This document shows positions 1 through 7,180 of a stretch of DNA of 28,220 nucleotides, one piece after another. The stretch spans positions 1 to 28,220 of the forward strand of contig JBPCIX010000041.1 in the NCBI GenBank assembly GCA_051005875.1, read 5' to 3'. The DNA is from JBPCIX01 sp051005875 (lineage in GTDB: Bacteria; Actinomycetota; CADDZG01; JAHWKV01). A model generated the notes under the pieces. The model was not told the DNA's origin, searched no databases, and saw nothing but the letters and a program-made list of their open reading frames with translations. The stretch's first letter is position 1. Every line of letters begins with the position of its first letter. The translations under genes were made by a program, and so were the position numbers.

Positions 1-3
1 TGT

Positions 4-49
4 GATGTCGCGAGACATAGTGCACAGATGTCGCGAGACATAGTGCACA
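4..49. repeat. Tandem pair of 23-bp inverted-repeat units at the left IS end
   Basis: The 23 bases at 4-26 are repeated exactly at 27-49. Each unit contains a small palindromic core (ATGTCGCGAGACAT) followed by AGTGCACA, itself partly palindromic (GTGCAC). These are probably transposase binding sites. The inner copy abuts the transposase stop codon at 50-52. Confidence 0.85.
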
Positions 50-1213
50 TTACTCCCCTCCCGCCCGTTGATAATCCTTGGTCGGATCCAGCGTCAATTG
101 CCTTAGCAGCTCACCGTCTTCCGCCAGAACGCGAATGTCCAAACCCGCCACCAGGATGACGACGCGCTTGCCCTTATGGGCCCTTCCCATCCCGATGTGA
201 TGCAGTCGGCTGCGGTACCTCAAAGTGAAGCAACCCGTGTAGTCGATCTTGTCGTGCCGTACCCGCATCTCCTTTCCAAGTCCTTGAATTTTCGGCAGGC
301 AAGGAACGGCTTTGTCTCTTGATTCGAATGCCGCCAGCGGAGTCTTTCGGTCTTTGGCTCGGTGAGGCCGAACCTCGTTGTAATAGGTTACGAACCGGTC
401 GACCTGGGCCTGGAGTTCCTTGATTGAGCATGCTTCGGGCTGCTTTGCAAGGAAGCGCTTCATACTTTGATGAAACCGCTCCACCTTTCCGCAAGTCTGA
501 GGATGGTAGGGCTTCGAGTGTTTGTAAGCGATCCCAAGAGCCAGCATCTCCGACTCCATAGCGCACCGGCCATTGCGGTGCGAGGCAGTGTAGATACACC
601 CGTTATCGGTCAGGACCGAGGCTGGGAAACCCCATTTTTCAGCACATTTGTAGAAAGTCGAGACCACATCCGGCGCGGTAGTCACCGAAAACACCTGACT
701 GCCCACAGCCACCCTGGAGTAGTCATCAATGAAGTTCACGATCTCGACATGGACGCCGTTTGCAAGGCTCCAGTGGGTCATGTCGGATTGCCAGCACTCA
801 TTGGGCAGGTCGGCTTCAAACCGAATCCAGGAGCTTCGGGGCCGCTTATGGGGCTCTGGCGTTACGAAGCCCCTGCGTTTTAGAACCCTCCAGATCGTCG
901 AGACCGACGGAGGCGAACCCTTCCTTAGGGCAAGGTGGTAATGAATCGTTTGGGCCCCGCCGTCCAGACCGTCTTCGCTCAACTGTTTGCGAAGAAGAAT
1001 GATTTCGTCTTCGAGCTCGCCCGGCGTCCTTGAAGGCACCGAGTGAGGCCGGCGTGACCGAGGCGCCAATGCTTCGTACCCACCGGCCCGATACCTGCGA
1101 ACAAGCTTGCATACCCAGCTTGCAGACAGACCGTGAGCCCGGGCTACCTCCCTAGCGCTGCGGCCCTCCAGCACTACTGCATCCACCACATAACGAGAAA
1201 TATCCAAGTGCAC
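50..1213 (-). CDS. IS481-family DDE transposase
   Basis: This 387-residue protein cuts and joins the ends of its own insertion sequence. An N-terminal helix-turn-helix (residues about 15-45, with REVARAHGLSASWVCKLVRRY) is followed by a second winged-helix-like segment (about 65-115) and an RNase H-like integrase core. The catalytic triad reads D144 in SDMTHWS, D203 in LTDNG and E245 in GKVERFHQSMK; HPQT just before the glutamate is typical of the family. The spacing from the second Asp to the Glu is slightly longer than the classic 35 residues. A C-terminal beta-rich tail (about 310-387) completes the family architecture. No frameshift or internal stop is present, so it could be active. It points away from the flanking GAPDH gene's promoter and does not interrupt a recognisable gene inside the window. 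Confidence 0.93.
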   Translation of the reverse strand: MHLDISRYVVDAVVLEGRSAREVARAHGLSASWVCKLVRRYRAGGYEALAPRSRRPHSVPSRTPGELEDEIILLRKQLSEDGLDGGAQTIHYHLALRKGSPPSVSTIWRVLKRRGFVTPEPHKRPRSSWIRFEADLPNECWQSDMTHWSLANGVHVEIVNFIDDYSRVAVGSQVFSVTTAPDVVSTFYKCAEKWGFPASVLTDNGCIYTASHRNGRCAMESEMLALGIAYKHSKPYHPQTCGKVERFHQSMKRFLAKQPEACSIKELQAQVDRFVTYYNEVRPHRAKDRKTPLAAFESRDKAVPCLPKIQGLGKEMRVRHDKIDYTGCFTLRYRSRLHHIGMGRAHKGKRVVILVAGLDIRVLAEDGELLRQLTLDPTKDYQRAGGE

Positions 1214-1231
1214 ACACCTCCGAATAAGGTA

Positions 1232-1253
1232 TGTGCACTATGTCGCGCGACAT
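1232..1253. repeat. Right inverted repeat of the IS481-family element
   Basis: This 22-bp stretch, starting TGTGCACTATGTC, is the reverse complement of 28-49 apart from one base. It lies just upstream of the transposase start codon at 1213, so the transposase promoter must overlap or adjoin this end, which would allow self-repression by bound transposase. Confidence 0.8.
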
Positions 1254-1347
1254 GCGTGTCCTATGTTGTGAACTCAGACACCACCGGGGGCACGGACAAG
1301 GTCGTTGAGATGCATACATCAACCGGGGTGTCCGGAGTCGAGAATCG

Positions 1348-2415
1348 CTATGCTTTCACCGCCGGGGCCGCCGGGGCCGCTGGTTGCGCCTTTTCCTCAC
1401 GGTCGGGTAGTCCTGCGCCCATCAGACAGCACAGGTCTATCACTCTCGCTGCATAGCCGGCCTCGTTGTCGTACCAGGCCAACACTTTGGCCTGGGTGCC
1501 GGGCCCGCGCCTGGTCGATGCGAGGTCCATGACTGCTGAGTGAAAGTCTCCGTGGAAATCGCTCGACACCAAAGGCTCGTCGGTTACGCCGAGTACCCGC
1601 CCCATCGGGCCGTCGGCCGCCGCCCTGAAGGCATCGTTGATCTGCTCTGTGGTGACTTCCTTAGTGAGCGTCACGTTGAGATCGACCAAAGAGACATCCG
1701 GAATCGGGACTCTTATCGCGATTCCAACGACTCGCCCTGCAAGCTCAGGCATTACGCGGTCGATCGCTTTGGCTGCGCCGGTTTTGGTCGGGGTCATGTT
1801 CAGGGTGGCTGCCCGAGCCCTCCGTAGGTCGCTGTGGGTACCGTCGAGCAATTCCTGATCCCGCGTGAAGGCGTGGATCGTCGTCATCAAAGCCCCCTCC
1901 ACGCCGAACTCCTCGTTTAGTACTTTCAGCATCGGTGCTAAGCAATTGGTTGTGCAGGAAGCCGCGGAGACTACCCGATGCCGGTGGGCGTCGTAGTCGG
2001 CATCATTAACGCCCACCACGATTGTGACGTCATCGTGGATACCCGGCGCCGTAATAAGAACCTTCGATGCTCCCGCTGTGAGATGCTTGGCGGCCCCCTC
2101 GCGTTGAGTGAAGTGACCCGTCGATTCCACAACCACATCCACTCCATACGCGTGCCAGGGGCAAAGCAAGGGATCTCGCTGGTCTGTAACGCGGATGGGG
2201 TGCCCATCCACGATTAGATTTTGTTTGTCGTGCTCCACCTTGCCCTGGAACCGGCCGAAAATTGAGTCGTACTTCAACAGATGGGCGCAGATTTCTGGAG
2301 TTGCTCGGGAAGAGTTGATAGCCACCACATCAAGATCAGGCTCATCGAGGGCAATACGCCGTACCACCTGACGTCCGATTCGGCCAAATCCATTAATCGC
2401 GATTCCAACAGTCAT
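1348..2415 (-). CDS. gap: Glyceraldehyde-3-phosphate dehydrogenase, GapB-like with NADP-type cofactor residues
   Basis: Interconverts glyceraldehyde-3-phosphate and 1,3-bisphosphoglycerate. The Rossmann motif INGFGRIG is at residues 7-14, the nucleophile is C154 in AASCTTNC and the catalytic His is H181. I chose the ATG at 2415 because GGAAG lies 7 bases upstream; a GTG at 2433 would add six residues. Where NAD-specific enzymes carry Asp after VVAIN, this one has Ser35 followed by Arg37, and the usual Leu-Pro of the loop DLPH is Gly192-Thr193. Changes at exactly these positions are the known determinants of NADP use in GapB and in plastid/cyanobacterial GAPDH, so NADP dependence is inferred. 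The normally conserved WYDNEWGY reads WYDNEAGY. The C-terminus carries an extra Ala/Pro-rich tail of about 14 residues encoded by short GC-rich repeats. It is divergent from glgC. Confidence 0.93.
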   Translation of the reverse strand: MTVGIAINGFGRIGRQVVRRIALDEPDLDVVAINSSRATPEICAHLLKYDSIFGRFQGKVEHDKQNLIVDGHPIRVTDQRDPLLCPWHAYGVDVVVESTGHFTQREGAAKHLTAGASKVLITAPGIHDDVTIVVGVNDADYDAHRHRVVSAASCTTNCLAPMLKVLNEEFGVEGALMTTIHAFTRDQELLDGTHSDLRRARAATLNMTPTKTGAAKAIDRVMPELAGRVVGIAIRVPIPDVSLVDLNVTLTKEVTTEQINDAFRAAADGPMGRVLGVTDEPLVSSDFHGDFHSAVMDLASTRRGPGTQAKVLAWYDNEAGYAARVIDLCCLMGAGLPDREEKAQPAAPAAPAVKA

Positions 2416-2557
2416 TTTTGAACTTCCTTTCACTAATTTGCGCCAAGAATAGTCTAAGGAGCTTGCGGTGAGAAATTCGTTCGGTTAGTTGATTTGAGGT
2501 TAGGATTAGCCTTTACCCAAATCCTGAGAGAGAGTTGCCCTAAGTGTCGGTAAAGGG

Positions 2558-3796
2558 ATGAGCGTTCCCACGCGGGTGCTTGCCATGGTTCTTGCCGGCG
2601 GCGAAGGCAAACGGCTTGTCCCACTAACCGCTGATCGAGCCAAGCCCGCTGTCCCATTTGGCGGCAACTACCGCCTGATCGACTTCGCGCTGTCGAATCT
2701 TGTAAATGGAGGCTTCCTAAGAATAGTTGTACTTACTCAGTACAAAAGCCACAGCCTCGACCGACATATCTCCCAAACTTGGCGGCTGTCGCCGATGCTG
2801 GGAAATTACGTGGCTACCGTGCCCGCTCAAATGCGCAGAGGCCCTCACTGGTTCTCAGGGTCCGCCGATGCAATCTTTCAAAACTTGAACCTCATCACGG
2901 ATGAGCGTCCCGACTACATTCTGGTCTTCGGAGCAGATCACATTTACCGCATGGACCCGCGGCAGATGGTGGACCAGCACATTGAATCGGGGGCTGGGGT
3001 TACCGTTGCCGGCATTCCATTTCCAATCGAACAGGCCGGGTCGTTGGGAGTTATCGAAACCGCTGACGGACAGCGCATAAGCCGTTTCCGGGAGAAACCT
3101 TCAGATCCGGTGGGGCTGCCCAATGATCCAGAAAGGATTCTGGCTTCCATGGGAAATTATGTCTTTACCACTGCGGCTCTAGTTGAAGCAGTAACGTCGG
3201 ATGCTTCCAACCCGGCCAGCAAGCACGACGTGGGCGGAGACCTGATTCCGATGATGGTAGGAAAAGGCGATGCTTGGGTCTATGACTTCGAAACCAATAA
3301 GCTCCCCGGCGCTACAAGTGGGGACAAGCGGTACTGGCGCGACGTGGGTGACCTTGATAGCTACTACGAAGCCAATATGGATCTGGTATCTGTAACACCT
3401 TCCTTTAACCTTTACAACAAACTCTGGCCGGTTTACAGCTACCACGAAACACTCCCTCCGGCTAAGCTGATCTTTGATGAGGATTCCCGCCGGGGACAGG
3501 CACTGGACTCTATGTTGAGCGCAGGTGTAGTTGTCTCAGGAGGCACCGTTCGGCATTCCGTCCTTTCTCCTGAGGTCGTGGTTGAGTCCAATGCCTTGGT
3601 GGAGCAGAGCGTTCTAATGCACGGCGTCTGTATCGGAGAAAGAGCAGTTGTGAGAAGAGCGATCATTGACAAGAATGTTCAAGTGCCGCCCGGCGCTCAG
3701 ATAGGAGTGGACCTCGAAGGTGATCGCCGCAGGTTCAAGGTCTCCGACAAAGGCATCACGGTCATCGGAAAGAATCAGACGGTAGAGCCCAGCTAA
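2558..3796 (+). CDS. glgC: Glucose-1-phosphate adenylyltransferase (ADP-glucose pyrophosphorylase)
   Basis: Makes ADP-glucose and pyrophosphate from ATP and glucose-1-phosphate, the committed step of glycogen or alpha-glucan synthesis. The 412-residue length is normal. The nucleotide-binding signature VLAGGEGKRLVPLT lies at about residues 12-25, with AKPAVPFGGNYRLIDF after it, VFGADHIYRMD in the middle (Asp of DHIY is catalytic in the family) and the substrate-binding FREKP. A C-terminal left-handed beta-helix (about 300-400) carries the usual regulatory hexapeptide-like repeats. The ATG at 2558 follows AAAGGG directly, a tight Shine-Dalgarno arrangement; no better start precedes the conserved motif. 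The 142-bp gap to the GAPDH start contains the divergent promoters. The stop codon at 3794-3796 touches the left arm of a long palindrome before glgA. Confidence 0.97.
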   Translation: MSVPTRVLAMVLAGGEGKRLVPLTADRAKPAVPFGGNYRLIDFALSNLVNGGFLRIVVLTQYKSHSLDRHISQTWRLSPMLGNYVATVPAQMRRGPHWFSGSADAIFQNLNLITDERPDYILVFGADHIYRMDPRQMVDQHIESGAGVTVAGIPFPIEQAGSLGVIETADGQRISRFREKPSDPVGLPNDPERILASMGNYVFTTAALVEAVTSDASNPASKHDVGGDLIPMMVGKGDAWVYDFETNKLPGATSGDKRYWRDVGDLDSYYEANMDLVSVTPSFNLYNKLWPVYSYHETLPPAKLIFDEDSRRGQALDSMLSAGVVVSGGTVRHSVLSPEVVVESNALVEQSVLMHGVCIGERAVVRRAIIDKNVQVPPGAQIGVDLEGDRRRFKVSDKGITVIGKNQTVEPS

Positions 3797-3956
3797 GTGG
3801 CTCCTGGAGGAAATTCCTGCGGCATCAGGACGCCCCGGAATCCACGATGGCTGTGTTGCTCGTCAGTTACATACTGCCTGTATGCGCCCTCCTCGCGCCT
3901 TGCCCTCGTGGGCCCGGAACGCCCTGATATCCACATGACTTCCTCCAGGAGCCACT
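3796..3956. repeat. 161-bp near-perfect palindrome between glgC and glgA
   Basis: The outer arms are a perfect 17-bp inverted repeat: AGTGGCTCCTGGAGGAA at 3796-3812 and its complement at 3940-3956. Inside, ATCAGGACG...CCGG pairs with CCGG..CGCCCTGAT at the right (15 positions, 3 mismatches), then CCACGAtGGC pairs with GCCcTCGTGG, and the centre is the small stem CATAC-TGCCT-GTATG. The whole spacer can therefore fold as one long hairpin. The glgA Shine-Dalgarno AGGAG (3948-3951 region) sits in the right arm and would be hidden by the left arm. It may be a MITE/REP-like insertion, a regulatory hairpin, or both. There is no T-run that would make it a classic terminator. Confidence 0.85.
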
Positions 3957-3957
3957 A

Positions 3958-5205
3958 GTGAAAGTCACACTGTTGTCCAGGGAGTATCCGCCTGAGGTTT
4001 ATGGCGGTGCCGGAGTGCATGTCGAATACCTGGCCCGAGAACTATCTCGGCTGGCCGACGTCGAGGTGAGGTTTTTTGGCGACCCCGGCGCTCAGAACTA
4101 TCCCTCGGGCGAGAACCCTGCCGTTCAAGCATTTTTCCCCTGGGAAAGCCTCAGCTCACAACCCCCGGAGGGCCCCCTTCTCCAGGTGTTATCGGTCAAC
4201 CTCGCAATGGCCTCGGGCCTGAAGGGCACGGACATAGTTCACACTCACACGTGGTACGCGGGGTTCGCCGGGCACATCTCAAAACTGCTGTACGGAATTC
4301 CCCTCGTTGTAACCGTCCACAGTCTTGAGCCGCTCAGACCGTGGAAGTCCGAGCAACTGGGCGCCGGGGGGTATGGTGCAGCAAGTTTTTGTGAGCGGAT
4401 CGCAATTGAGTCCGCCGATTCAATAATCGCGGTTTCGAACGCGATGCGTGACGACGTTCTACGTTGTTACCCACAGGTGGACTCGCGGCGAGTTGAAGTC
4501 ATTCACAACGGGGTTGACACTGATCTGTACCAACCCGATCCGGCTACCGACGTTCTGGAAAAGTACGGCATCGATCCCGCTTGTCCATACGTTTTGTTCG
4601 TGGGGCGAATTACCCGCCAAAAGGGGATCTCACACTTACTTGATGCCGCTGAGCGGATCGATTCGGCCTTCCCCTTAATCCTTTGCGCCGGTGCTGCCGA
4701 CAGTCCAGAAATTGCGGGCGAAGTGGCCGGCCAAATCGAAAGGCTCAAAGTGCAACGAGGCAATGTTGTTTGGATTAACCGTGCGCTGGCGAAGTCGGAG
4801 GTCATTCAGCTTGCCAGCCACGCCACCGTTTTTTGCTGCCCCTCGGTTTATGAACCGCTCGGCATCGTGAATCTCGAGGCCATGGCTTGCGGGACGGCAG
4901 TTGTCGCCACGGCAGTTGGAGGGATTCCCGAGGTCGTAGACGACGGCGTTACCGGACTGTTGGCGCCGTTTGAGCCTAACCAGGATGGCTCTTGGGGGCC
5001 GAAAGATGCCAACGAGCTTGCAGCCAATCTTGCTGAGCGCATCAACTTGCTGCTCGCCGACCCAGACCTGGCCGGCGAATTTGGCCGTTCGGGAAGACGC
5101 AGGGTTATCGATGAGTTCACCTGGACCTCCATTGCCGAGACTACCGTGAAGTTATATGAGGGGCTTGCTGGAACGACGCTCTACCCTTCTTTAAACAATC
5201 GATAA
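3958..5205 (+). CDS. glgA: Actinobacterial-type glycogen synthase / GlgM-like glucosyltransferase (GT4)
   Basis: This GT4 glycosyltransferase uses ADP-glucose. The opening SREYPPEVYGGAGVHVEYLARELSR is characteristic of the Corynebacterium-type glycogen synthases, a group that includes mycobacterial GlgM (Rv1212c), which joins ADP-glucose to glucose-1-phosphate to give maltose-1-phosphate for the GlgE pathway. The GT-B fold is visible as an N-terminal acceptor domain (about 1-190, HTHTWYAGF, TVHSLEPLRPW) and a C-terminal donor domain with FVGRITRQKG and the E-X7-E motif in YEPLGIVNLEAMACG (about 298-312). Start is GTG at 3958, 7 bases after AGGAG. Length is 415 residues, slightly above the usual 385-400. 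It follows glgC across the palindrome and overlaps the convergent DUF218 gene by 25 bp. Whether it acts as GlgA or GlgM cannot be decided from sequence alone. Confidence 0.92.
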   Translation: MKVTLLSREYPPEVYGGAGVHVEYLARELSRLADVEVRFFGDPGAQNYPSGENPAVQAFFPWESLSSQPPEGPLLQVLSVNLAMASGLKGTDIVHTHTWYAGFAGHISKLLYGIPLVVTVHSLEPLRPWKSEQLGAGGYGAASFCERIAIESADSIIAVSNAMRDDVLRCYPQVDSRRVEVIHNGVDTDLYQPDPATDVLEKYGIDPACPYVLFVGRITRQKGISHLLDAAERIDSAFPLILCAGAADSPEIAGEVAGQIERLKVQRGNVVWINRALAKSEVIQLASHATVFCCPSVYEPLGIVNLEAMACGTAVVATAVGGIPEVVDDGVTGLLAPFEPNQDGSWGPKDANELAANLAERINLLLADPDLAGEFGRSGRRRVIDEFTWTSIAETTVKLYEGLAGTTLYPSLNNR

Positions 5206-5759
5206 AACACCAACTTGAACGTTTCGTTTACCAGGTTGTCTCGCTCTCGCTGCGCGCTTTCGGGGATTGACGAAGGCGACCCCGCCGCCGTGAAGCCGAG
5301 ATCCTTTGCCATCGCTTTTGCCCTGGCCAGATGCAACGGGTCGCTGACGACAACTATTGAGTGGATGTTTCTATCCCGGGCAAGTCCTCTGAATTTTTTA
5401 AGGCTGTCGAGCGTGGAAGTTCCTGCTTTCACCCCGGTGACTTTGTCGGCGGGGAACTCTTTTTCCAAATAGGCAGCCCCCGCCTGGGCCTCGGTGAAGC
5501 GGTCTGAGGCTTTTTTACCTCCCAGGACGACGATCAATGGCGCCACGTCAGCTCGATAAAGCTCCGCCGCGCGGTCCAGTCGAGCCTTGAAAACTACCGA
5601 CGGTGTGCCGTTGTACTGGGCGGCGCCCATAACGACAATCGCGTCCGAATCGGGCCTTTCATCCTGCCGTGACGTTTGCCAAACTCCGGCGGCCGTCGCA
5701 CCCAGATAAAGGATCGGCACGGCGGCGATGAGCAAGAAGATTCTGATCAGAAGGCGCAC
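5181..5759 (-). CDS. DUF218 (YdcF/SanA-like) membrane-anchored protein
   Basis: A 192-residue protein with one N-terminal membrane anchor (about residues 3-25) followed by a DUF218 domain outside the membrane. Family signatures are DAIVVMGAAQYNGTPS near residue 40, RLDRAAELYRADVAPLIVVLGGK, the T-EA-GAAYLEKE segment, TSTLDSLKKFRGLAR, and VVVSDPLHLARAKAMAKDLGF. DUF218 proteins have a Rossmann-like fold; SanA affects envelope permeability in enterobacteria, but the biochemical activity is not settled, so no reaction is assigned. The start is GTG at 5759; no upstream ATG competes. It lies tail-to-tail with glgA (25-bp overlap) and head-to-head with the L,D-transpeptidase gene 57 bp away, consistent with a shared divergent promoter and an envelope role. 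Confidence 0.85.
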   Translation of the reverse strand: MRLLIRIFLLIAAVPILYLGATAAGVWQTSRQDERPDSDAIVVMGAAQYNGTPSVVFKARLDRAAELYRADVAPLIVVLGGKKASDRFTEAQAGAAYLEKEFPADKVTGVKAGTSTLDSLKKFRGLARDRNIHSIVVVSDPLHLARAKAMAKDLGFTAAGSPSSIPESAQRERDNLVNETFKLVFYRLFKEG

Positions 5760-5815
5760 GGTCCCACACTAGTGGTGCAACCCTGTTCTCGCGAGCATTT
5801 CCCTTACTTCTCAAC

Positions 5816-7138
5816 ATGGGGGAGAATCAATTATTAATATCGAGGAGAATACTGACTAAGTCGATGAAGGCGTTTTTTACAAATATTTTGTGGTCGGGTA
5901 AATACCGGCTCGGGCTGTGGGTCGCGGGCATCAGTGTCGCGGCGCTGCTTATGGGCGCCGGCGGCGCGGCCGCGGCGATGCACTTCGACGCAAAGCAAAG
6001 TCAAACCCTGTTCCAAGGTGTGACCGTCGGCGGTGTATCGCTCGATGGAATGCATTTCCGAGCGGCGAAGCAGCGGCTGATTAGCGAGTTTGAATCTCCG
6101 CTTGACCAGCCCCTTACAATCCAGGCCAGCGGTCGATCGTTCGACACCACGCCCCGGCAACTTGGGGCTTCAACCGACGTTTTGAGTGTGTATCAAAAGG
6201 CGGTCTCTATCGATGACTCCATGACTCTGCTAAGGCGGGTGTGGCACCGATTGACGGGGGCGTCTGTGGACAGGCGTTTCCCGGTCGCAACGAACCTTGA
6301 CTCGAATAAGATCGAAGCTCTCGTTCAACGAATAGCAAAAACTGTTGACCGCCCGGCGAAGAACGCTTCATTTGAGCTGGTAGGCGACGGAATACAAATC
6401 ACTGACGAAGCCCCCGGCTATACCTTGGACCGCAGAGGCGCCACGGAAATGCTTAAGACCGTCGCCGTGTCGCCCGGGTTTTCGGCTGAACTAGAAGGAA
6501 AGGCGTTGCGTCCGGCAGTAACCAGGGCCAGTTTCAAGAGTATTTTGGTCGTCAAGGTCGGAGAAAACAAGCTGTACCACTACAACGGAGACCAGTTGGT
6601 AAAGGTTTACGGCGTGGCCCCTGGAATGACGGAATTTCCAACACCCATCGGACGGTTCAGGATCGTGAACAAGCGATTCCAGCCGACCTGGGTGAATCCC
6701 GCCAAAGCCCCCGGCAAATGGGGATTCGACCTTCCCGCCAAAATTCCGCCGGGGCCCGGCAACCCCTTGGGCACGCGGGCGATGGATCTTAACGTTAGCG
6801 GTATCAGGATCCACGGGTCCTACGCAGCTAAATCGATCGGGTTCAATGCGTCGCATGGGTGCATCCGAATGAGAATCAGCGACGTTGAAGAGTTGTTTGA
6901 CCGAGTGAGCACCGGCACACCCGTTGTAATCGTTCGGAATGGCCCAGACAAGCCGATGCCCGCGTCGGCCCTGCCAACCGTGCCGGAGCCCATGGCTGAA
7001 AGCGATGGAACAGCCGTTCCAGGTGTTGGTGGTGCGCCACCCGCTCCTGCGGCGCCGCCAGCGCCCGCTCCGGCACCGGCGCCGGCACCGGCGGTATCGC
7101 CATTGCCGGCAGCGGTTCCTGCACCGGCCGGCGACTAG
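5816..7138 (+). CDS. L,D-transpeptidase (YkuD) with VanW-like peptidoglycan-binding domain
   Basis: Forms 3-3 cross-links in peptidoglycan, or attaches proteins to it. An N-terminal membrane anchor (GLWVAGISVAALLMGAGGAAAA, about residues 33-55) precedes a peptidoglycan-binding_4-type domain (about 65-180, FQGVTVGGVSLDGM) and a YkuD catalytic domain (about 240-380). The catalytic motif is intact: IRIHGS...SIGFNASHGCIRM with the nucleophilic Cys and both His. The last 60 residues are a Pro/Ala-rich tail with repeated AP dipeptides. The start is uncertain: ATG at 5816 has no clear Shine-Dalgarno, and ATG at 5864 has GAGGAG 16 bases upstream, which is too far; both give the same anchor. It converges on the large lipoprotein gene at 7181, separated by a small hairpin. 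Confidence 0.92.
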   Translation: MGENQLLISRRILTKSMKAFFTNILWSGKYRLGLWVAGISVAALLMGAGGAAAAMHFDAKQSQTLFQGVTVGGVSLDGMHFRAAKQRLISEFESPLDQPLTIQASGRSFDTTPRQLGASTDVLSVYQKAVSIDDSMTLLRRVWHRLTGASVDRRFPVATNLDSNKIEALVQRIAKTVDRPAKNASFELVGDGIQITDEAPGYTLDRRGATEMLKTVAVSPGFSAELEGKALRPAVTRASFKSILVVKVGENKLYHYNGDQLVKVYGVAPGMTEFPTPIGRFRIVNKRFQPTWVNPAKAPGKWGFDLPAKIPPGPGNPLGTRAMDLNVSGIRIHGSYAAKSIGFNASHGCIRMRISDVEELFDRVSTGTPVVIVRNGPDKPMPASALPTVPEPMAESDGTAVPGVGGAPPAPAAPPAPAPAPAPAPAVSPLPAAVPAPAGD

Positions 7139-7142
7139 TGCG

Positions 7143-7161
7143 TTAGTGGTCAGGGCACTAG
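7143..7161. repeat. Short intergenic hairpin repeat, copy 1
   Basis: TTAGTGGTCAGGGCACTAG lies 4 bases after the stop codon of the L,D-transpeptidase gene and 20 bases before the end of the convergent lipoprotein gene. TAGTG pairs with CACTA; alternatively CTAGTGC at 7135-7141 pairs with GCACTAG at 7155-7161 for a 7-bp stem. Similar sequences sit at 10182-10199 and 10628-10646, each also at a gene end. A terminator-like or REP-like role is likely, although no T-run follows. Confidence 0.55.
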
Positions 7162-7180
7162 CACACTGGGTTCGAAGGCT

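Larger units (their letters stand above)
4..1253 (-). mobile_element. IS481-family insertion sequence, apparently complete
   Basis: One transposase gene nearly fills the element and is bounded by inverted repeats. The 22-bp unit at 28-49 matches the reverse complement of 1232-1253 with one mismatch (A versus C at the centre of the ATGTCGCG[A/C]GACAT core). At the left edge the unit is doubled in tandem (4-26 and 27-49). On the right, bases 1254-1270 hold only a degenerate second unit around CCTATGT. The exact outer boundary and any target duplication cannot be set because the window begins at the left end. IS481 elements move by a DDE transposase; nothing in the element looks broken. Confidence 0.85.

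Noticed and set aside
467..1112. Long plus-strand and alternative-frame open frames over the transposase
   Set aside because: They are shadows of the transposase gene in other frames, with no recognisable domains.
7050..7130. Pro/Ala repeat tail of the L,D-transpeptidase as a variable-number repeat
   Set aside because: The AP dipeptide codons repeat as CCGGCG/GCACCGGC, but the array is short and such tails are common low-complexity wall-spanning linkers.
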